From Fragum whitleyi (lineage: Eukaryota > Mollusca > Bivalvia > Cardiida > Cardiidae): DNA of 64,000 bases. The notes below the pieces were generated by a model, which did no database searches, was not told the DNA's origin, and was given only the letters and a program-made list of their open reading frames with translations. Both the position numbers and the translations under genes were made by a program. Below are positions 14,031 through 24,435 of this stretch, piece by piece. How positions within the stretch are numbered: the stretch's first letter is position 1; every line of letters begins with the position of its first letter. The stretch is taken from contig OX411554.1 of assembly GCA_948146395.1 (NCBI GenBank), forward strand, positions 42,483,869-42,547,868, read 5' to 3'.

Positions 14031-15328
14031 CAGAATGGCAGAATGAAATTTCAAAGTCGCGAAAACTGTTGAGATATGACTATTTTCACTCCCAATTACT
14101 TTTATTGCGTTCTAATATCATTTTTAAATCGATTTAGACTGATTGGTTTCAAAAAATGATTGTTTTTTTCATTAGTTTGAATTTGGACTTGGTTGCTTGG
14201 CATGTTAACCGGAGCATGATATAAGGAATTTTTGGCGGGAAATCGTTGAAAACACGTTTAAACATCAAATCAAGTTATTTCATGCAAAACTTGATCGAAT
14301 TCTGACATTCGATTTTTCATTCTGCTATTCTGCTATTCTGCCAACTTCATTCTGCTAGCAGAATAGCAGAATGGCAGAATGAGATTTCAAAGTCGCGAAA
14401 ACTGTTAAGATATGATTTTTTTCAATCTCAATTATCTTTATTGCGTTCTTATATCATTTTTGAATCGATTTTAGACCGATTGGTTTCAAAAAATGATTGT
14501 TTTTTTCATTAGTTTGAATTGGGACTTGGTTGCTAGGCATGTTAACCGGAGCATGATATAAGGAATTTTTGGCGGGAAAATCGTTGAAAACACGTTTAAA
14601 CAACAAATCAAGTTATTTCGTGCACAAATTGATCGAGTTCTGACATTCGATTTTTCATTCTGCTATTCTGCCATTCTGCCAACTTCATTCTGCTAGCAGA
14701 ATAGCAGAATAGCAGAATGGCAGAGTGGGATTTCAAAGTCGCGAAAACTGTTGAGATATGACTTTTTTCACTCTCAATTACTTTTATTGCGTTCTAATAT
14801 CATTTTTAAATCGATTTTAGACTGATAGGTTTCAAAAAATGATTGTTTTTTCATTAGTTTGAATTTGGACTTGGTTGCTTGTTATGTTAACCGGAGCATG
14901 AAATAAGGAATTTTTGGCGGGAAAATCGTTGAAAACACGTTTAATCATCAAATCAAGTTATTTCATGCACTAGTTGATCGAATTCTGACATTCGATTTTT
15001 CATTCTGCTATTCTGCCATATTGCCAACTTCATTCTGCTAGCAGAATAGCAGAATAGCAGAATGGCAGAATGAGATTTCAAAGTCGCGAAAACTGTTAAG
15101 ATATGATTTTTTTCACTCTCAATTACTTTTATTGCGTTCTAATATCATTTTTAAATCGATTTTAGACAGATAGGTTTCAAAAAATGATTGTTTTTTCATT
15201 AGTTTGAATTTGGACTTGGTTGCTTGTTATGTTAACCGGAGCATGAAATAAGGAATTTTTGGCGGGAAAATCGTTGAAAACACGTTTAATCATCAAATCA
15301 AGTTATTTCATGCACCCGATTTTGACTT

Positions 15329-15453
15329 TCGATTGTTCATTCTGCTATTCTGCTATTCTGCCATTCTGCCAACTTCATTCTGCCATTCTGCTATTCTGCC
15401 ATTCTGCTAACTTCATTCTGCTATTCTGCTATTCTGCCATTCTGCCAACTTCA
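15329..15453. repeat. Octamer minisatellite at the array edge
   Basis: The last monomer decays into direct repeats of ATTCTGCY interspersed with AACTTC and without the inverted RGCAGAAT half. Non-repetitive DNA starts directly after CCAACTTCA. The array boundary therefore lies inside the octamer cluster. Confidence 0.88.
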
Positions 15454-15582
15454 GGGACATTAAATGGCAATAGACAGAAGTAGACACGTTGTAGTCGTTG
15501 TCATTCTGAAATGTGTAAAGATATAATCCGTGATTAATGTCCTGGCTGGGCGGAACCTAAGTAACGGGTCGTTGCACTAAAG

Positions 15583-16563
15583 GTTAAGGTTCATGTAAAG
15601 TGTTTGGGACCCAGTTAGAAGGGCGCTTCATTAGCCAAGAAAAAGCAGTATGTCCAGGCATATTGTATATCAAAATAAAGCTATTTTTGAGCACAAGCAG
15701 TTGAGCAACATAAGACCGCTATAGCTATAGCAGTAAAGATAAAGCATTGCGGAAAAGGGTCATTTTGTACATAACAAGAAAATGCATGACGGTTGGATAA
15801 AATTGGCTCATATTTTAACAGAGTTCAGTCTAAAGTACCAACCAGGTACTACTACAACCTTAGATATAAAACTCGGTCTCAAAAGGCTCTTTTGAAACAA
15901 TCAATTTCCATTTATTTTGTCAAAATACTTGTCAACCCGGTTTGATCTGTTTTCAAAATAGATGTTAGGTATGGTGCAACAGCACACCATAATATTGTGA
16001 AATACTTTCTGTGATTTAATTCAAATTATAGTATCTGAATTCAGTGATCTATAATAAATTACTGTGTATTTATCACTCAGTGAAATAGAAATCGATATTT
16101 TGCTAAACAATCTTACAGCTATACAAACTATTAATGTCAATTTATGTTGTGATAACACACCATACCATAAAAAGATCTACACGTTTACAAAATTAGAATG
16201 ACATATATGACATATGTGTATATAAAATAAGTCAAAATAAATTGCTTCCCTAACTAGGTTAATGGCTCAAGTTTTATACCAACGTTTGTAGTAGTACCTG
16301 GGTAGTAATTTAGTCTGCACTATGTCCAAATTTTGGCCAATTTCATCCAACAGTCTTGCAGTTGCTTGTTCTGTACAAAATGACCCTTTTCCACAATGTT
16401 TTGGCTAAACCGATATGGCTATGACAGTCTTGTGTTGTTTAACTGCATATAAGCTCATGAATAGCTTAATTTTGATTAATAATAAACCTGGACACACTGC
16501 TTTTTCTTGGCAAATGAAGTGTTTTAAAATTGGGCCCCAAACACTTAACATGAACCTCAAGGT
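15583..16563. mobile_element. Foldback element with ~300-bp inverted arms
   Basis: The left arm (15,583-15,880) and right arm (about 16,258-16,563) are diverged inverted copies. Shared blocks include GTTCATGTAAAGTGTTTGGG, GCCAAGAAAAAGCAGT, AAAAGGGTCATTTTGTACA and CCAGGTACTACTACAA. The spacer is AT-rich with no open frame. It fits a non-autonomous foldback/MITE; the family was not recognised and the target duplication is unclear. Confidence 0.75.
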
Positions 16564-18404
16564 AAATAAACTTTTATCTAAAATAACTTACTTCTACAGA
16601 GAGTCGAAATAAATAACCCGAGACCTGAAATCGAGGATTAAGCTGAAGTTAGGAGGCTTTGGTAACCAAACGTGAAATGTGTTCACTCTCTCTATGCACG
16701 CAAATCCTTTAGGTTTTAGAGAACATTTTTTTGCACGCGTTAATGATAATAACCGACCAAAATTTGAAAGAACCCAAAATTTGAAAAGTGAACTCGCCAA
16801 ATTACGTCACGGCTAAGCCACGCCCTGCCAGTTGAATAATAATGCAGAATTTAACTCTAGAATTAAAACGAAATCAAAATCTTCGTTAAAGTCTTTAAAT
16901 ATTAATTAACCCTTTTTTTATTCATCATTTTAATTTGATTGTCTTTGATATCAATATTTTATCTTTTTAAATATATCTACTTTCGAAATAAATCTTTGAC
17001 CTATGAAAGAGGTTTTTTAAAACGTCACCTTTGCATCACAACCAAATGCGGAAATTGTGATTATGAAATCCTATTGAAATATATCAAAACAATTCCGAAT
17101 TTACTTACAATAAAAATGTCATTCGAGGGTGGATGAAAACTTGCGTGTACTCTTGCCATATAAGTACTTACATTCAGTAATGTCATTTGCTTCTAATACA
17201 AAACAGTTAACAACGGTTGAAAAAAACTAACGTGTTCTTTTGTCATAATTTTAAAATTTCCAAATAGAAATAGATAAAAAGAACAAAATTGTACATGAGT
17301 TGAAATATTTCATTTTGACAGCACGATACATTTAGAAGAGTTTGAAATGCGCAACCCGCTTCCTTACGCTTATTATAGGGCGTATTCGCAAATTTGCCTA
17401 ATCCTTTGTTAGGCCTATTGTGGCCTTCTGAATGTCTTTTGTGAGCGAAAAGATTAACCATGTCACACAAAAGGACTTTTCTCTTGGGAAATGATTTTGA
17501 AAAGTAATAATTAATAAGTTTTAAAAAACGTCAACAACGGAGTGTATTCTTGAAGTCGCTACATTGCACCGGCACTCAAGGACTAAACCTTTAAGAATGC
17601 TTCTTACTTGATCAGTTGCGTCCAAATTTACAGGACAAACAGTTAAAAACGCTCTGTTGGCCTTAATGTAATCACTATGCAAATTGCTTTGGAAATCCGT
17701 GTAACCAAACTATTATAATGTAAGTCTAATTCATCCTCGTACATGAAATACTCCTTACACAAAAATGTTTTGGTTTTGTTTGTTTATTTGAATGGTGTTT
17801 TACTCTGCTTTCAACAATTTTTCATTTATGTCGCGGTGGCTGTAGTACCTAACAATGGATTCCTGGTATTTCTCACACCAATACAAACATAGCATCCTTT
17901 CCAAGCCTTCAGCTACTACTCCACATAGGTCTAGGATTATCAACCAATTGATGGGAGACAACAATTATTTTATCTAATTTATTTTCGATATATAAGTTTA
18001 CGAACAACAAATGACTCGCATGTGAACATATTTCATACTATAATCTTCGTCGCGTTAGTGAAATTACACAGTTTATTTTTTTTCAAACTACGCAGTTGTT
18101 ATTGCAATAGTGTAATGATTAACCAAATAAGCTTCAGATCAAAAAGCAACATTTCAGTGAATCATTGTGGATATGATGACGTCATTTTAAATTTTTTTTT
18201 AGAATTGCACAGTTAACTTGTAATGATTAATATAAAGCAGTTCGACGATTTATGGCAAACGTTCGAGTCATATTATGGATAGCTTATCCAATTTGTGTTC
18301 ATAAAATACCGAAATAATTAAACTCATCATCTATAACATATACAATTTCAACAAAGTCTCTTTTTAATCTATTTTTAGAAGACTAGTAAAATGAATTCGT
18401 TATT
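16564..18404. other. Gene-free stretch
   Basis: It is AT-rich and holds only short open frames without family features. Apart from the SINE fragment at 17,785-17,965 and a diverged piece (about 18,050-18,345) resembling the repeats at 59.3-60.5 kb (shared TGACGTCAT, TTTGTGTTCATAAAATAC), nothing was seen. Confidence 0.5.
17785..17965 (-). mobile_element. SINE fragment, tRNA head lost
   Basis: On the minus strand it matches the body of the intact SINE at 22,444: GAAATACCAGGAATCCATTG, GTTAGGT.CT, TGTTGAAA and a tail near CATTCAAATAAACAAAC. The tRNA-like 5' part is missing and it has many substitutions, so it is an old truncated copy. Confidence 0.75.
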
Positions 18405-18441
18405 CAATGAACACTCATTTTCTTTCTTCCTCTTTTTACAG

Positions 18442-18613
18442 AACAATATATGATATACCTGTGAGAAACTTGAAGTACAAACCAGGACCACGGTTCGGGC
18501 GTCCTTTTGGAACCAAAAACACCATACACACCAAATATAGAGTACATCTGGAACACCAAGTCAACCAGGAAACTAAACGATATCAAATAATCAATCGACA
18601 CAACCTTTCGTAA
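18442..18613 (+). CDS. Weak candidate terminal exon, antisense side
   Basis: A strong polypyrimidine tract (TTTTCTTTCTTCCTCTTTTT) precedes ACAG at 18,438-18,441. The frame that follows stays open for 57 residues to a TAA at 18,611-18,613. It begins TIYDIPVRNLKYKPGPRFGR and is basic. It contains PRFGR, which resembles an amidation-plus-cleavage site of RFamide-type peptides, but there is only one copy and no signal peptide. No upstream + strand exon was found. It lies just past the stop of the minus-strand gene and may be chance. Confidence 0.2.
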
Positions 18614-18661
18614 TGTATAAGAGTGTCGAAGACGGGCTAAACTATGAGGACGTGGCGTCAC

Positions 18662-20026
18662 TTAGGGCGTTTCTTCTGTTTTTTTATTATTAGCTGAAAC
18701 GCCCAGTTTCCATAAATCCGATGTATCGTTGTCACTTAAACTTAAAGAAGATGCAAAAGTATGATTTGATGTTGTATCCCCGTCTGCCAAGTACCCATTT
18801 TCGACTGAAAGTATATCATTACCGAATGTAATTTGTCTAATTATTTCTATTCCTTGTCGAGAATCTATGTTTACTTTTTCCTCACTGACAGCAGTAATAG
18901 CAGCAGTGGTATTTTTAGTATGTTTGCCTTCTTTGGGCGCTATTGATTCTACAAAATCCACATTTACTTCCACTTCTTGAGATAGACCATCCTTATTTGT
19001 TATCCTATTTACATTTAATTTGTTTCTAATCGACTGCATATTCTTTGTATCTGAATTAGTAAAAAGGGAACACACTTGTGAATCTAGGTCAAATATATCG
19101 CTAGCTGAAGTATCAGATTGTATTTTATTGCCAGGAGAATCCTTGCAGATTAAAACAGTACCTTTGCCAGACGCTACGAGTTGTACATCGTCCAAAGTAT
19201 AATCGACATCACTACAACTATTCAAAGGGCTCCGGTGCTTTCTATTTTGATTATCGAAGAGTAAATTTTGAGCTTCGTTAGAATGATCTTTATTGATATT
19301 TAATGTATCTTTCACTTGTCTTTTTCTCCTTAATTTCATAGAATTTGCACTGTCTGACTCAAAATTGGTAGAGCTTCCCTTTTTGGTATATCTGGACGAC
19401 TTTATTTCATCGAAATATAAACACGTTTGAAATGCTGTACATAGAAAGCAGCCAGTTGTGTATAATACCAACATAATTGTTATGGTTTTATATAGAAGAC
19501 GAAGAACATTCTTGTTGTCAGAAAATACACAAATACATTCTACAAATATCGCACCAAGCGAATAAGATAATACCAATCTCAGTACTCGATTAGTAGATTT
19601 GAATTTGTTCCAGTGGGCTTCTATTTGAGTCGAACTTATCAAATAATTTTGCAAAATAAGGAATTCTAGAACAACTGTCGATTTGTTACACTGTTCTATT
19701 GTATTAACAAGAAAAAGCGGCAGCGATTTCCTTAATCCATATGGGTCTAAAACTAGATACAGACCCATAGCACAACACGAAATACTAAACAATGATAAAA
19801 GCAATCTTATATCCGTCCGTCTATTAGCCTTTTTATGACAAACACCACACATGATGGTCGAAATTATGCAAAATATCATCAAAATCACGCCAATCACTGT
19901 AAACATAACCAATCCGTATCCTATTTCTTCCTCGAATTGATTATTTCGCGGTAGAGGTTCAAGTATCCATAATTCTTGTTTAGAAAACTTAAATTTGTCC
20001 TTATAATCATGAAGTTTAATGATCCA
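18662..20026 (-). CDS. Multi-pass membrane protein, 3' exon (PRRT3/4-like?)
   Basis: This is an open frame on the minus strand ending in TAA at 18,662-18,664. It stays open upstream to a TGA near 20,037. The likely exon start is after a CAG acceptor at about 20,027, so the first codons are TGG ATC ATT and the initiator lies in an earlier exon. Numbering from the TTG at 19,912, hydrophobic stretches lie near residues 2-23, 36-58, 78-92, 110-130 and 138-165. A hydrophilic Ser/Asp/Asn-rich tail of about 240 residues follows, presumably cytosolic. After the second segment comes DPYGLRKSLP, preceded by IGYGLVMFTVIG. This arrangement reminds me of the PRRT3/PRRT4 transmembrane domain, an uncertain recall. 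An orphan GPCR-like or other multi-pass protein is an alternative. Function is unknown. Confidence 0.72.
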   Translation of the reverse strand, partial: WIIKLHDYKDKFKFSKQELWILEPLPRNNQFEEEIGYGLVMFTVIGVILMIFCIISTIMCGVCHKKANRRTDIRLLLSLFSISCCAMGLYLVLDPYGLRKSLPLFLVNTIEQCNKSTVVLEFLILQNYLISSTQIEAHWNKFKSTNRVLRLVLSYSLGAIFVECICVFSDNKNVLRLLYKTITIMLVLYTTGCFLCTAFQTCLYFDEIKSSRYTKKGSSTNFESDSANSMKLRRKRQVKDTLNINKDHSNEAQNLLFDNQNRKHRSPLNSCSDVDYTLDDVQLVASGKGTVLICKDSPGNKIQSDTSASDIFDLDSQVCSLFTNSDTKNMQSIRNKLNVNRITNKDGLSQEVEVNVDFVESIAPKEGKHTKNTTAAITAVSEEKVNIDSRQGIEIIRQITFGNDILSVENGYLADGDTTSNHTFASSLSLSDNDTSDLWKLGVSANNKKTEETP

Positions 20027-20289
20027 CTGAGTTTTACTTCATTCTGAGGAACATTATTAAAGAGAGTTTGGTCACTAGATCAATTAAAACGTCTTTCGTA
20101 TTCCATGATTATTTTGTACGATATTTCATTTAATTTACAGCTATACAACTATCCGTGTGATAACATCCTGTATGATATTTCTTATGATATCACATAGTTA
20201 TTTTTAGAACAATAATATCATGCGGTTATTTTTATAAACTTGCATTTCGGCTAGAAACACCGACGAAAACAAGACATATTGAGGTTATA

Positions 20290-20448
20290 AGATAAATATA
20301 AAACGTACTAAGTGTATTATATGAAAAGAATATCTAACTCAGTTGTGAGAATCAAAAATTGTCTCGGCAGAGCCTCGACAATTTTCAATTCTCCCAACCT
20401 CGTTAGATTTTTTTTCCATACAAAACACTAAGCACGTTTTATATATTA
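20290..20448. mobile_element. Near-palindromic MITE
   Basis: The whole stretch folds on itself: ATAAAACGTACTAAGTGT pairs with ACACTAAGCACGTTTTAT, ATCTAAC with GTTAGAT, and AAAAATTGTC with GACAATTTTC around the loop TCGGCAGAGCCTC. It is non-coding. Confidence 0.7.
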
Positions 20449-20529
20449 ATCCTATCCCTCTTGGTTTAATACCAGAATCGACAGACAAACCTCTTTTTAT
20501 TGAAAAAATAAACGAGTTCTATTTCTTAA

Positions 20530-20767
20530 CCCTTGTCTTGCAGAACCCGGAATATTCCTGCTTTGTCAGGAGCTATAGACTAACATCAGCCTGCACATAT
20601 GTGCAGTCTGATGTTAGTCTACGCCACCTGTTTCTCACTTTCAAACCAGAATTGTCAATAGATTTAGTTTTTCAAATAAAGATTGGCCTACTGTTGGTAC
20701 TTTCAGTGTTTTTTGCCCTTTGATTTTGATGAAATGTTTAGCCAAAATTTATTCAGCATTACAAGGG
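20530..20767. mobile_element. TTAA-flanked MITE, CCCTTGTCWTGC family
   Basis: TTAA at 20,526-20,529 and at 20,768-20,771 brackets ends CCCTTGTCTTGC and, inverted, CCCTTGTAATGC. TTAA target sites with CCC termini fit piggyBac-type MITEs. A nearly perfect palindrome of about 44 bp sits inside, with arms AGACTAACATCAG and CTGATGTTAGTCT and core TGCACATATGTGCA. Confidence 0.75.
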
Positions 20768-21184
20768 TTAAATTACATTTACACGTCTGTCATTGTGTCG
20801 TTTTAGCGAAGCATATTCAAAGACATTGCGTTCATTTATTCCTTACCTTTTTAATCGGTTCGATTATTTTATTTATTTATCTATCTATTTATTTATTTAT
20901 TTTATTTATTTTTAGTTCATTGTTACCACACAAACAATTTTTCCTCTAGGTTTACCTATTTTTATGACTTTATAACAATACTGAAACTGGATAGACACGC
21001 GAAATTCTTCTCGACGAGTCGGCACTTTTCCGAAATAAATAAACAAGTGTCACTTCATTTCATTTAAGGCAACGTAACCTGTGTGATAAACCACATGTTT
21101 CTGGATGTTAAAATGTTTGTTTTATATTACTGCTGAATTTTGACATGGCGGATGAATCACTCAATATGTTTGTCTCTGTAGTAA

Positions 21185-21545
21185 GTACTAGTAACATCGT
21201 GAAATTGACTCTCATTCCAATCAAAACCATTTTAAATCGCGCGTTCAACGATCATTTAATTCAAACAATCATTCTAACCGTTTAAAAACGCTCCAAAATC
21301 ACTTAAAAAGATCAGATTTACAACTACATTCAAAATAAAATAACCAGAAATAATCGCGTTTTCATTGCATTATTGAAATTGTAAGCGTCTGATTTGTTCT
21401 TGAAGAAATAGGAAGCTATTATAGAACTTCTATGCACTTTTTATCAAAGGGAGAAAAAAATATCGCTAATTTTGTTCATCAATATTGGATTACCTACTTT
21501 TAATTTCACTTGAAGCTCACTCGTTGAACTCATTTCACGTATACC
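21185..21545 (-). mobile_element. Truncated copy of the CAGTTAGTTACATCG MITE
   Basis: It shares GTAACATCGTGAAATTGAC and ATATCGCTAATTTTGTTCATC with the intact copy at 23,117-23,532, but in opposite orientation and diverged. The right terminus was not found. Confidence 0.6.
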
Positions 21546-22033
21546 GAAATCCTTCCAAAATCATTTGACTCGTCAATGTCACGATGCCGATTATTGTAGA
21601 TAAAATAATAGATTAATATTTATATTTGATATGATATTCTTTAAGCACTTAAATAACTGCGAAAGCAACAGTAACTAAACAATTGTATATTTCGCATCAT
21701 AATCTAAAACGTCTTGACGTTATAAAATATCAAGGTTTTACAGACACATAATTCCGTCTAACATTTCTATGGGGAAGAATTATTCATTTTTTATGTGAAA
21801 TTCCAATATCCTTACAAACGTTTGCACTTGAAATTTATGGGAGCGCAAAATCGAAGTTTTCTAGGATTTCCGTTGTTTACAAAAATTACAACTGTCAATT
21901 GGGCGCCTAAGAATTATTGCATCAATATTAGAGCGACGCTATTAGCACCACAAACTTTCAGAAATCCTATTTTATAGGTTCACATTTACAAATGAACTGA
22001 TTCGTGTTTTTAATAAAACATGGATATATACCA

Positions 22034-22392
22034 AGGGTCGAAACTAACACCTGAGGTTTAGGAGTCAATAGGACTCCTAACACATGAGATCAAGGAGTCC
22101 AAGCTCAAAGTAAGGAGTAAATTATCATAATGGGAGAACATTGTGAAAAAGAAGAAATTGCTTGTTATAAGCAATTTCTTTTTTTCCACAATGTTCTACC
22201 AAAGAAGAGTTTTTTTTCTCAAAACAATACAGGATGCAAGCAAATGTTTTCTTCAACAAGTTTTGTGCATTTGTTTTTCTAAATATTCCCTTTCAACCCT
22301 TGGAGTCCAGCGGACTCCTTACTTGCAAATCAAAGGAGTCCAACTGGTAAACAAGGAGTCTCGGACTCGCAGACTCCCCTTAGTGTCGAATC
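22034..22392. mobile_element. MITE with reiterated GGAGTCC motifs
   Basis: The ends are inverted and imperfect (AGGGTCGAAACTAA and, inverted, AGGATTCGACACTAAG). Inside are repeated AGGAGTCC/GGACTCCT pairs at both flanks, and a central hairpin AAGAAATTGCTT/AAGCAATTTCTT at 22,151-22,180. That hairpin is also found in the TTAA MITEs at 39.8, 41.6 and 43.1 kb. The hAT-like look of the termini is a weak impression; no 8-bp target duplication was found. Confidence 0.5.
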
Positions 22393-22443
22393 CTGTTTAC
22401 TCAACAAAATTTGTAAACAGACAATTAGTTTTCATGGTAGAAA

Positions 22444-22719
22444 GGCCGCCACCATAGCGCAGTTGGTTAGGCATAAGACTTCCAATCTGGAAGTCGTGGG
22501 TTCGATCCCCGGTGGCGGCAAATATCCTTTCCGACGTTTGTCTCTCACCGATGGGTAGATAATCGTAAACCTATGTGAGATAGCAGTCGGAGGCTAGGAA
22601 AGGGTGTAATGGTAGTACAGGTGAAAGAAATACCAGGAATCCATTGTTAGGTGCTCCGGTCGCCGCGATATAACTGCGAAATTGTTGAAAACGGCGTAAA
22701 ACCCATTCAAACAAACAAA
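22444..22719 (+). mobile_element. Intact tRNA-derived SINE with 13-bp target duplication
   Basis: TTCATGGTAGAAA occurs at 22,431-22,443 and again at 22,720-22,732, directly flanking a 276-bp element. The 5' part is tRNA-like: A box TAGCGCAGTTGG, B box GGTTCGATCCC, and acceptor halves GCCGCCA/TGGCGGC. Three extra bases after the acceptor and a missing U33 argue against a working tRNA. The body contains GAAATACCAGGAATCCATTG and the tail is AAACAAACAAA. The perfect duplication suggests recent LINE-mediated insertion. Older relatives lie at 17.8 and 50 kb. Confidence 0.9.
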
Positions 22720-23116
22720 TTCATGGTAGAAAAAACAACAACAACACAACATTGATGACATCATCGACTACTTCTTTGAACATATTTGAAACAGTCGTAT
22801 ATCAATAACTCAGTTGCCAAGGGTTTGGGTCCGAGTAAAGCCGCCCTGATACCTTTGGTAAGTGACTTTAAATATTTAATGTTCAATTGAAAATGAATAT
22901 CTGAGGTTTTGAACTTGATTTAATATTGATAATGTTAAAAAAAGAAAATAATTTAAGTTGTGTCCATCGAATCTTTTGCACTCTGATTGGCTGAAATATT
23001 GGTTTATTTCTCAATGAAAACTATTTTCAGTACGCAGCCTTTTTGTAAACCTACACACAAAGTAGTTCAATTATAATATGTTTACATATCGTAAGTTTTC
23101 TCAAATTTTTGACATA

Positions 23117-23532
23117 CAGCTAACAGCATCGTGAAATTGACCAGGTAATATATTTTGGAATGATTTGGGAATGAAATTGACTGAGTGTGTGAAGCGAGTT
23201 TTGCATGAATTTAATAGGAGGTAATCCAATATCGCAATTTTGTTCAGGATGAACAAAATTAGCGATATTGATTACCTTCTTTTAACAAAAAAGCATACAA
23301 GTTCTATATATAGCTTTCTATTCCTTAAAGAACCTATTAGACGCTTGAAATTTGACTTATATCATCGAAATCGCGATTTATCTCTATCCAAATTATTTTG
23401 AATGACGTTGTTGATTCTATATTTTTCTATGGGTTTGAGCGTTTTTTGAATGGTTTGAGTTAATTTTTCGAATGAATGAAATGAGCCCAGAATGAGCGAT
23501 TTGGAATGGTTTTGATGCGATGTAACTAACTG
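23117..23532 (+). mobile_element. TA-flanked MITE, CAGTTAGTTACATCG ends
   Basis: TA at 23,115-23,116 and 23,533-23,534 brackets ends CAGCTAACAGCATCG and, inverted, CAGTTAGTTACATCG. The TA target suits a Tc1/mariner-type origin. A central palindrome reads AATTTTGTTC AGGAT GAACAAAATT. It is non-coding. Confidence 0.75.
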
Positions 23533-23689
23533 TAGTAATGAGACAAAACACTATAACCTTGCCCTAGCTTGTGGGTTCGAGTAGATACTTCGATAGGCGA
23601 TGGTCCCCACAAACATTAGCGGGAATTAGAGCAAATAGAATAAAATAGAATTCATAGAATTAAAAACCACGACCCTAGGTTATAAAACA

Positions 23690-23870
23690 GGCTCAACCGA
23701 GAATTCTCTCAAATTTAGAATTTAATCAAATGTATGAAAATAAAAGATAATATTAATAAGATGGTTTCAATATAAGAACTTATTAATATTATCTTTTATG
23801 TGTATACATTGAAATGAGTATTAAACATAATTACGCCTTTAATCTCAAATTGATATGAGAAATTTTGAAT
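23690..23870. repeat. Foldback sequence with 20-bp stem
   Basis: AAAGATAATATTAATAAG (about 23,746) is followed by an 18-base loop and its inverse CTTATTAATATTATCTTTT. Weaker pairing (CTCAAATTTAGAATT with AATCTCAAATTGATATGAG) extends outward, as in a MITE core. The flanking ends were not defined. Confidence 0.5.
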
Positions 23871-24435
23871 TAAGAATGAGAAAAGTTTTAAACCTCGGGC
23901 CAGAAGCTTGTCAACTGTAATAGCTATCTGTCTAAAATCAATGTTTGGTTGGTTGGGTAATTTCTCCATTAAACGTCGGTGCTAAGTATAATTCAGCAAC
24001 CAACGAGAGAGGTGGCTTCAAAATAATGTTGTTCCTATGAAAAATGTGCCCAAATTTGACAAGACATTTCCTTTGGTACCAATGTCGTTATCATCGGTTA
24101 TCTTATCAAGATCAAAGTTATTTCTGTATTGAAAGCATCTGTTTTGAAATAAAGGCTGTTGCGCAGACATTCGTGTTTAACAAACAAAAAATTGTTTCTT
24201 TGAAAAATGCTATGCGTACTGCCTAGCCCAAATTTGACCCAAAGAGTATATCAGGAACTAACTTTAAAATATTACCTTAGACGACGAGGAATATTGCAGC
24301 TGTCTGTTTCATGGTCCATTCGAAGAAAAAAAATCCGTTCTTTGTTCTATTTATCTTGGTGAACTGGCATACGCCCTCGCGAGCATTTTAGACATGTTTG
24401 CGCTGTCGAGCAATGTTAGTAAGTGGACTAGAAAT

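Larger units (their letters stand above)
1..15453. repeat. Satellite array, ~343-bp monomer, about 45 copies
   Basis: Head-to-tail repeats run from the first base to 15,453. Successive monomers start at 1, 347, 693, 1030 and 1368 (periods 346, 346, 337, 338). Each monomer has conserved blocks such as TTTCAAAGTCGCGAAAACTG, GTTAACCGGAGCATGA, AATTTTTGGCGGGAAAATCG and AACACGTTTAA. It ends in a cluster of octamers ATTCTGCY followed by the inverse RGCAGAAT. Length variation comes mainly from the number of octamers. No long open frame is conserved, so this is non-coding satellite DNA. The left end lies outside the window. Confidence 0.97.

Noticed and set aside
1..15300. CENP-B box in the satellite monomer
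   Set aside because: I looked for the TTCG....A..CGGG pattern on both strands of the monomer and found no match.
1..15453. CRISPR-like array (regular repeats)
   Set aside because: Repeats and spacers are one continuous 343-bp monomer without unique spacers, in a eukaryotic context.
15259..15483. 74-residue open frame with a FCYSAILP repeat
   Set aside because: It is translated octamer satellite; the frame is a by-product of the ATTCTGCY repeat.
22444..22520. A tRNA gene with A and B boxes and pairing acceptor halves
   Set aside because: Extra bases after the acceptor, no U33, and a SINE body, A-rich tail and target duplications follow; it is a SINE head.
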